This document shows positions 59,597-64,000 of a stretch of 64,000 bases of DNA, piece by piece. A program made the translations under genes and the position numbers. Numbering within the stretch: the stretch's first letter is position 1; the number at the start of each line of letters is the position of its first letter. The stretch spans positions 121,673-185,672 of the forward strand of contig JAZDJP010000084.1 in NCBI GenBank assembly GCA_043803805.1, read 5' to 3'. The notes beneath the pieces were generated by a model. That model was not told where the DNA came from, did not search any database, and saw only the letters and a list, made by a program, of their open reading frames with translations. This DNA is from JAZDJP01 sp043803805 (GTDB taxonomy: Bacteria > Planctomycetota > JAZDJP01).

Positions 59597-59731
59597 GAAA
59601 GTGATATGCAGTTCAGGGATTTTCGACCCCGGCGCGGCCGTCGGCGCGGTTGGGGACGGCACAATAATCCGGGGGGATGTCTTACACCCGAAACATATCC
59701 CAGCGGACAAGTAAGAAATCATGTCGTCGCA

Positions 59732-60262
59732 ATGAGTGTGGTATGGTTAATAACGGGATTGGCGTGTGGGATGACCATTGTCGTTTCAGGGATTAATTCG
59801 TCGCCACGTAAAGTGTTTGAACGGTTGGTAAGCGAATTAGCGGTCAAGAATGTTGTGGTTGAGGAAGTGTACGGGATGAAAACCATCAGATGGGCCGAGT
59901 GGTACTTACGGTTTAAAAGTGATGACGGAGATTCGTTGAAGAAGATGCAAGAGCATGGGTATGTTGAATGGGGTTATCCCGATTACGTCAAAGCGATGAG
60001 ACAATCTAGAATGTTGGGGAAGAAGTTACTCTCGGAAGGTGCTTGTAGTCAGATATATGCAAAAGCGTTCGGATACGATGGAAAATTTATTGTGAGAGGC
60101 GTGAACGGTGAATTGATGTTCTACAACATATACGGTTCCCTGAATGAGTTGCCGATACCGGAGGGAAAGCCTATCCCGCCTTGCGGGCCGAGCGGAACGG
60201 ACGGTGCCATCACAACAACACCCGCCTCCCGTGACAACGCTCCCGCAGGGGAGGGGAAGTGA
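59732..60262 (+). CDS. Hypothetical protein in AT-richer accessory segment
   Basis: A 176-aa protein, not recognised. The N-terminus MSVVWLITGLACGMTIVVSGI is hydrophobic and could be a signal or membrane anchor. A lipobox reading is poor (GLAC, no Leu at -3). The rest is charged and contains DYVKAMRQSRMLGKKLLSEG and FYNIYGSLNELPIPEGK. The last 30 residues (from about 60150) run into GC-rich intergenic-type sequence and look like unselected readthrough, so the original C-terminus may be lost. The gene body is visibly AT-richer than the surrounding genes, which suggests recent acquisition. A longer frame from 59585 is rejected because its added part resembles the host intergenic sequence. Confidence 0.5.
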   Translation: MSVVWLITGLACGMTIVVSGINSSPRKVFERLVSELAVKNVVVEEVYGMKTIRWAEWYLRFKSDDGDSLKKMQEHGYVEWGYPDYVKAMRQSRMLGKKLLSEGACSQIYAKAFGYDGKFIVRGVNGELMFYNIYGSLNELPIPEGKPIPPCGPSGTDGAITTTPASRDNAPAGEGK

Positions 60263-60298
60263 GGGTGGGGTTGGTTGTCGGTTGCTTCAGCGATTCTC

Positions 60299-60322
60299 CG
60301 CCTTCAAACGTCGTTTGAACGC
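60299..60322 (+). repeat. Palindromic direct repeat, copy 1
   Basis: CGCCTTCAAACGTCGTTTGAACGC: an inverted repeat TTCAAACG/CGTTTGAA around a central base. The second copy lies 110 bp downstream and differs only by the central T being A. The pair frames an 86-bp segment without a gene. Confidence 0.8.
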
Positions 60323-60408
60323 CGCTCCCCGGAATCCGGGGACCATGCTTACGAGATTTCCGTAAAATCGCGGACTGACCGCCATTTCCCGTCGCCGTGG
60401 ACACATCC

Positions 60409-60432
60409 CGCCTTCAAACGACGTTTGAACGC
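60409..60432 (+). repeat. Palindromic direct repeat, copy 2
   Basis: CGCCTTCAAACGACGTTTGAACGC, with the same arms as copy 1. It abuts the 5' break of the tyrosine-recombinase remnant, which suggests a link with the element that truncated it. The two cores are exact reverse complements of one another over TTCAAACGNCGTTTGAA. Confidence 0.8.
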
Positions 60433-60621
60433 ACACATATCTTCCGCCACACCTGCGCCACGCTGATGCTCGAAAACGGGGCGGATGTCCGTTTCGTGCA
60501 GGCGCAACTGGGCCATGAGAAACTGGACACGACCATGCTCTACACCCATGTGGCGATTAATATGCTCAAGGAAGTCCACCGCAGGACGCATCCGGCGGGG
60601 AGGGAGGAGGGGAAGACGTGA
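60430..60621 (+). pseudogene. Tyrosine recombinase (integrase) C-terminal remnant
   Basis: About 63 codons of the catalytic C-terminus of a phage-integrase/XerC-like recombinase: THIFRHTCATLMLENG with the His-x2-Arg pair, VQAQLGHEKLDTT with the second His, and MLYTHVAIN with the nucleophile Tyr. The N-terminal DNA-binding domain and the first catalytic Arg are missing; upstream the frame runs into the palindromic repeat. The fragment has been cut off by insertion or deletion and cannot be active alone. A GTG at 60397 gives a longer open frame, but its first residues encode only the repeat. The EVHRRTHPA tail is normal for such integrases. Confidence 0.8.
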
Positions 60622-60667
60622 GGGGCTGGACCTGCTTCAAAATCGTGGCAGGGGTATGCGGGAATGC

Positions 60668-60673
60668 TATAAT
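60668..60673 (+). promoter_or_regulatory. -10 box (TATAAT) of the PIN-toxin operon, leaderless arrangement
   Basis: A perfect TATAAT with TGC just upstream (an extended -10 TGC-TATAAT) ends seven bases before the ATG at 60681, so transcription should start at the start codon. A -35 box is weak (TGGCAG around 60646). No Shine-Dalgarno sequence fits. Confidence 0.55.
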
Positions 60674-60680
60674 ACAGCCA

Positions 60681-61157
60681 ATGAAGAAACTGAAACTCTA
60701 CGTCGAGACGAGCGTGTGGAGCCACCTGCTGGCGGAGGATGCGCCGGAGTCGCGGGCGGCGACGGAGGCGTTCTTCCGGGAAATCGGACAATATGAGATT
60801 TACATTTCACAGCTGGTGAAGATTGAAATCGGGAATACGCGGGATGCTCGGAAGCGGGAGGCCTTGAGTCAACTGGTTCAGCAATATGGACCCGTTGAAA
60901 TCGAATTGACGGACGAGGCTGCCGCATTGGCGCGAAGGTATTTGGATGAGGGGGTTGTTGCGAGAAGCGCGAAGGACGATGCGTTGCATGTGGCAACGGC
61001 GACGGTCGAGGAACTGGATGTGATTGTGAGCCTGAACATGCGCCATATCGTGTCGCTCAAAACACGCAGGGGCATTAACGCGGTCAATGCGCTGGCGGGA
61101 TATCGTCCTATTGAAATCGCAACGCCGCAGGAGGTGGCGATTCATGGAGAAGATTAA
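60681..61157 (+). CDS. PIN-domain ribonuclease toxin (VapC-like)
   Basis: A 158-aa PIN-domain protein. It begins KLYVETSVWSHLLAED (first acidic residue Glu in YVETSVWS in place of the more usual Asp). The other metal-binding sites are LVKIEIGN, the SAKDDALHVATA block with Asp pair, and VSLNMRHIVS in the position where DxxF/NxxH usually sits. Such enzymes cut tRNA or rRNA when not bound by an antitoxin. The next ORF overlaps by 14 nt and encodes a small charged protein, the antitoxin candidate. The order toxin-antitoxin is the reverse of classic VapBC. The gene lies in an accessory island beside an integrase remnant. The promoter -10 box directly before the ATG suggests leaderless translation. 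Confidence 0.82.
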   Translation: MKKLKLYVETSVWSHLLAEDAPESRAATEAFFREIGQYEIYISQLVKIEIGNTRDARKREALSQLVQQYGPVEIELTDEAAALARRYLDEGVVARSAKDDALHVATATVEELDVIVSLNMRHIVSLKTRRGINAVNALAGYRPIEIATPQEVAIHGED

Positions 61158-61323
61158 GGAATCGAAGGTCATGGTGGAGTTGGAGGAGATGCGGGCGCGG
61201 CATGCGAAAGAACTGGAAGGTCTCACGGATGCCGAATGCGTGGCGCGGTACAAGCAGGAAGCAGAGGCGGCGCAGCGTGTTCTGAAATGGAACCTTCCCG
61301 TTTTGGCCCGGTCGCGTCGGTAG
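61144..61323 (+). CDS. Small protein, probable antitoxin partner of the PIN toxin
   Basis: A 59-aa, highly charged, helical protein starting MEKIKESKVMVELEEMRARH. It shows a repeat-like pattern (AKELEGLTDAECVARYKQEA) and ends in a basic tail. No DNA-binding domain is seen. Its start overlaps the PIN toxin stop by 14 nt, so the pair is co-translated. Small helical partners following PIN genes are common in cyanobacterial and planctomycete genomes (from memory) and usually neutralise the toxin. Function here is inferred from position only. Confidence 0.65.
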   Translation: MEKIKESKVMVELEEMRARHAKELEGLTDAECVARYKQEAEAAQRVLKWNLPVLARSRR

Positions 61324-61371
61324 AATGTTGCGATTGTGGCGAGGGAAGCAGTAAGGCCGGGGAAAATCCTC

Positions 61372-61794
61372 ATGCTCGTCGGAATCGCCTCCGGGAAAAA
61401 TTCGATGCGCGCCCGGAAAATCGCCTCTGGGAAAATTTTCGCGGTCCTTGTCGGATTTCTCGGTGTTGTTTCGATGCAACCTCAAGCGTTGCCTCAGGAA
61501 AATGTGTATACGATTACGATTTCGGCGTCAGGCCGTTTAATCTATCCCGATTCCGGCGTGGTGGCGTACACGTACGATTTGGATGGGAAATTGGAGACTC
61601 GGACGGACCAGAAGGGCCAGGTCACGACGTATTCATATAATAATCGCGACCTCCTCACCACCAAAGTCTACGACGACGGCGGCGCGAACGAGGGGACGCA
61701 GACGTTTACGCATGATTCCTTGCGGAGGATGACGGGGAACACCGACGATAACAGCGGCAATAAAGATGTCACGGCCTCCTTCATGCGGCACTAG
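61372..61794 (+). pseudogene. Truncated RHS/YD-repeat gene remnant
   Basis: An open frame of 140 residues. The first 40 form a possible signal peptide (KIFAVLVGFLGVVSMQPQA), preceded by two near-identical stretches GIASGKNSM/KIASGKIF. From residue about 60, YD repeats follow: VAYTYDLDGKLETRTDQKG, YSYNNRDLLTTKVYDDGG and FTHDSLRRMTGNT. A full RHS protein would have thousands of residues, a conserved core and a toxin tip, all missing here; a stop follows directly after FMRH. This is thus a leftover of a second RHS locus or a displaced cassette. The start (61336, 61372 or 61405) is uncertain. Confidence 0.7.
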
Positions 61795-61912
61795 GGGACG
61801 TACATGAAATTATGACAATCTCTGATTGAAGGACACGGTGGCTGAGACAATGTGTGCTGATGTCGCCGCGGCCGCGCGGGGTTTTCCCCGACATCCGAGG
61901 CATCCGTTTTGT

Positions 61913-64000
61913 TCAAGACGCCGTTTCATCCGCTTCGCATTTTCGCATGGGCGCGAATCCGGTCACGAGCCGCTTTTCCCCGTGGCCGCGGAACCGGATG
62001 CGCACCTTCGCCCTGGCTCCAAATCCCTCGACCGTGAGGATCCGGCCGAAGCCGTATATGTCATGGCGGACGAGATCTCCGACACGGTAGGCGTTTTCGT
62101 CCTCGACGTCGTCCAGAGCCAGGGAATCGCGGTGGATCTCCGGCGGTTGGGACGCGGGCGTATCGAGTCCCGGGAAGGGGTCGGCGAGATCCTGGAGATC
62201 GAGTTCCTCCCGGGGGAGTTCCCGCAGAAAACGCGACTCGGGGTTCCGGAATCCGCCGCCGCCGAACCGGTCGCGCGTCACCGCGAAGGTGAGGGCGAGG
62301 TGCTGTTTCGCCCGGGTCATCCCGACGAACAACAACCGGCGCTCCTCCTCGATCTCGACGTCGGAATTCACCGATCGGGAATGCGGGAGAAGGCCCTCCT
62401 CGAGTCCCGTGACGAAGACCGCGGGGAATTCCAGCCCTTTCGACGTGTGGAGGGTCATGAGGGACACCGCCGGGGCGTCCGGGTCCAGTTTGTCCGCGTC
62501 CGAGACAAGCGTCACGACGTCCAGAAATCCCTCGATTCCGGCCTCGGGGTTCTGCCGCTCGAACTCCTCGCAGGCGCGGACGAGTTCCCGGACGTTCTCC
62601 ACGCGGTCCTCCGCGGCGGCATCCCCGAATTCCTTCAGGTATTTCTCGAATTCCGTCTCCTGGAGGATCTGCTTGAGGAGGAGGGAAGGCCCCTTGTCGC
62701 GTCCCACGCCGAGTTTCACGAGGAGATTGTCAAGGGCGGCGGCGGCCTTGACGGCGGAGGATTTCAGCCCCTCGACCCGGCGGACCTGGGGGATCGCCGC
62801 GCGCAGGGGAATGCCCGTTGCGGCGGCGTGACGCTTCAAGGCCTCCACCGAGGTCTTCCCGATGCCGCGGGTGGGGACGTTGATGATCCGTTCCATGGCC
62901 AGGTCGTCCGCCGGATTCACCAGGCACCGGAGGTACGCGAGGAGATCCTTGATTTCCCGGCGGTGGTAGAATTCGGTGCCGCCGATGATGCGGTAGGGGA
63001 TGCCGGAATCGCGCAGGCCCTCTTCGAGCGACCGCGACTGGGCGTTTGTCCGGTAGAACACGGCGATGCCGGAGGGCGGGATCCCGGCGGAAAGGAATCC
63101 CGCGACGCGTTCGGCGATGACGCGCGATTCATGTCGGGCGTCCTGACAGCGGAGGACCTCGACGGGGGCGCCCGTCTCGTTTTCGGTGAAGAGGGTCTTC
63201 TCCAGGCGGCCGGCGTTGTTCTCGATGAGGCGCTGGGCGGCGGCCAGGATTTTCGCGGTCGAGCGGTAATTCCGTTCGAGTTTCACCACCTTCGTCTCGG
63301 GATAATCCTTTGTGAAATCGAGGATGTTCCCGAGGTCGGCCCCGCGCCAGCCGTAGATGGACTGGTCGGGATCCCCCGTGACGCAGAGGTTCCGGTGGGC
63401 CTCCGCCAGGCGTTGCGCGATGAGGTATTGGGGCCGGTTCGTGTCCTGATATTCGTCCACGAGGATGTAGCGGAAACGCGTCTGACAGGCGCGGAGGGCT
63501 TCCGGGTCCTTGTCGAACAGGATGAGGAGTTTCATGAGGAGGTCGTCGAAATCCAGGGCCTTGCGGGCGGCGAGGACTTCCTCGTAGCGGGCGTAGAGGC
63601 GGGCGATCAGACGGTCGGGATGACTCGCGGCGCGTTCGGCGAACTGCGCCGGGAGGACAAAGGCGGTTTTCGCCTGGCTGATGGCCTGGGCGGCGGCGGC
63701 GGGCTTGAGGGTCTCCGCCGGGATGTCGAAATCCTTCAGGATGTCCCGGAGGGTTCCGAGGGTGTCGTCGGTGTCGTAGATGGACAACTCGCGCGGATAG
63801 CCCAGCGCGGCGCCGAACTCCCGCAGGATACGCGATCCGAAGGCATGGAATGTGGAAATCCAGCGGGACTTCATCCCCGTGATGGTCTCGACCCGGTGTT
63901 TCATCTCGTCGGCGGCCTTGTTCGTGAACGTGATGGCGAGGATGGCGTGGGGGGGGACGCCGGTGGCGACGAGGTGGGCGATGCGCCGGGTGATGACCCG
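61913..64000 (-). CDS. UvrD/PcrA-type 3'-5' SF1 DNA helicase, N-terminus outside window
   Basis: A minus-strand gene whose frame stays open to base 64000, so roughly the first 60 residues including Walker A lie outside. In-window motifs are TFTNKAADEMKHRV (Ia) and VDEYQDTNRPQY (II, DEXX). Next come GDPDQSIYGWRGAD (III), KLERNYRS (IV), LMTLHTSKGLEFPAVFVTGL (V) and LLFVGMTRAKQHLALT (VI). Sequence between III and VI includes the 2B domain. The C-terminus (about 100 residues) carries GDLVRHDIYGFGRILTVEG, a Tudor-like tail typical of PcrA/UvrD. It works in nucleotide-excision and mismatch repair or replication-fork handling. Its stop at 61913-61915 borders the accessory island. Confidence 0.95.
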   Translation of the reverse strand, partial: RVITRRIAHLVATGVPPHAILAITFTNKAADEMKHRVETITGMKSRWISTFHAFGSRILREFGAALGYPRELSIYDTDDTLGTLRDILKDFDIPAETLKPAAAAQAISQAKTAFVLPAQFAERAASHPDRLIARLYARYEEVLAARKALDFDDLLMKLLILFDKDPEALRACQTRFRYILVDEYQDTNRPQYLIAQRLAEAHRNLCVTGDPDQSIYGWRGADLGNILDFTKDYPETKVVKLERNYRSTAKILAAAQRLIENNAGRLEKTLFTENETGAPVEVLRCQDARHESRVIAERVAGFLSAGIPPSGIAVFYRTNAQSRSLEEGLRDSGIPYRIIGGTEFYHRREIKDLLAYLRCLVNPADDLAMERIINVPTRGIGKTSVEALKRHAAATGIPLRAAIPQVRRVEGLKSSAVKAAAALDNLLVKLGVGRDKGPSLLLKQILQETEFEKYLKEFGDAAAEDRVENVRELVRACEEFERQNPEAGIEGFLDVVTLVSDADKLDPDAPAVSLMTLHTSKGLEFPAVFVTGLEEGLLPHSRSVNSDVEIEEERRLLFVGMTRAKQHLALTFAVTRDRFGGGGFRNPESRFLRELPREELDLQDLADPFPGLDTPASQPPEIHRDSLALDDVEDENAYRVGDLVRHDIYGFGRILTVEGFGARAKVRIRFRGHGEKRLVTGFAPMRKCEADETAS

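Noticed and set aside
60299..60432. Integron attC sites
   Set aside because: The repeats lack the GTTRRRY/RYYYAAC core pattern and the recombinase remnant lacks the extra IntI domain; they are simple palindromes.

Overview
The window is 64 kb of GC-rich bacterial chromosome from a diderm (Gram-negative type) organism. An alginate-export-type outer-membrane porin, many lipoproteins with clear lipoboxes, and a LolD/FtsX-like ABC pair support two membranes. I cannot name the phylum. A secreted URO-D-like/GH42-like/BNR-repeat repertoire, an EMC3/TMCO1 (DUF106)-like membrane protein and a lipoprotein starting with a CNIPVFRYALERW-type motif recall Planctomycetes/PVC relatives or candidate phyla often found near them. 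That placement is inference from memory, not a computed phylogeny.

Layout. 1-990: 3' part of an archaeal-type ATPase gene (minus). 1286-3190: GT-C-like membrane protein (minus) lying between inverted copies of a dispersed repeat. 3358-11355: exopolysaccharide cluster (Wzy/WaaL-like membrane protein, PEP-CTERM-type deacetylase, formyltransferase, GT2, second deacetylase, polyprenyl-phosphate sugar transferase, then a convergent GT4). 11406-13552: housekeeping block queA, aroQ, accB. 13612-23468: a 3163-codon RHS/YD-repeat lipoprotein ending in a DUF2235 phospholipase-like toxin domain, followed at once by a small lipoprotein that is the obvious immunity candidate. 23848-29484: a giant DUF4011/SF1-helicase/Vsr-like nuclease/DUF3320 protein, probably anti-phage. 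29520-33384: a BNR-repeat protein and a URO-D-like protein whose 5' ends lie in a 90-bp direct repeat.

33591-39958: an operon of a membrane-anchored PQQ-type propeller, a dikinase with ATP-grasp and phospho-His domains but no PEP/pyruvate barrel (rifampicin-phosphotransferase-like layout), and an EMC3-like membrane protein. 39969-43050: secreted metallophosphoesterase and SirB1-like protein (minus). 43149-44065: DTW-domain gene whose 3' end runs into an initiator tRNA gene, then tRNA-Phe. 44214-51791: one apparent eight-gene operon: ECF sigma factor, membrane anti-sigma factor with a propeller sensor, alginate-export-type porin, ferric-reductase-like haem membrane protein, and a molybdate/tungstate-type ABC transporter with two different binding lipoproteins. 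51883-54901: lipoprotein, FtsX-like permease and LolD-like ATPase. 54932-59551: DUF2934 protein, tRNA-Gln, secreted GH42-like protein, and a TPR/coiled-coil protein of unknown role. 59732-61794: small accessory island (AT-rich orphan gene, palindromic direct repeats, tyrosine-recombinase remnant, PIN toxin pair, RHS remnant). 61913-64000: UvrD/PcrA helicase cut by the window end.

The genes group into surface polysaccharide synthesis, contact-dependent competition and phage defence, and metal-oxyanion uptake under a dedicated sigma factor. Several promoters place the -10 box only 6-11 nt from the start codon, so leaderless or near-leaderless mRNAs look common here. The strongest candidates for an undescribed system are the propeller/dikinase/EMC3-like operon and the sigma-controlled porin/haem/oxyanion-uptake operon. 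The RHS phospholipase-immunity pair is the clearest polymorphic toxin.
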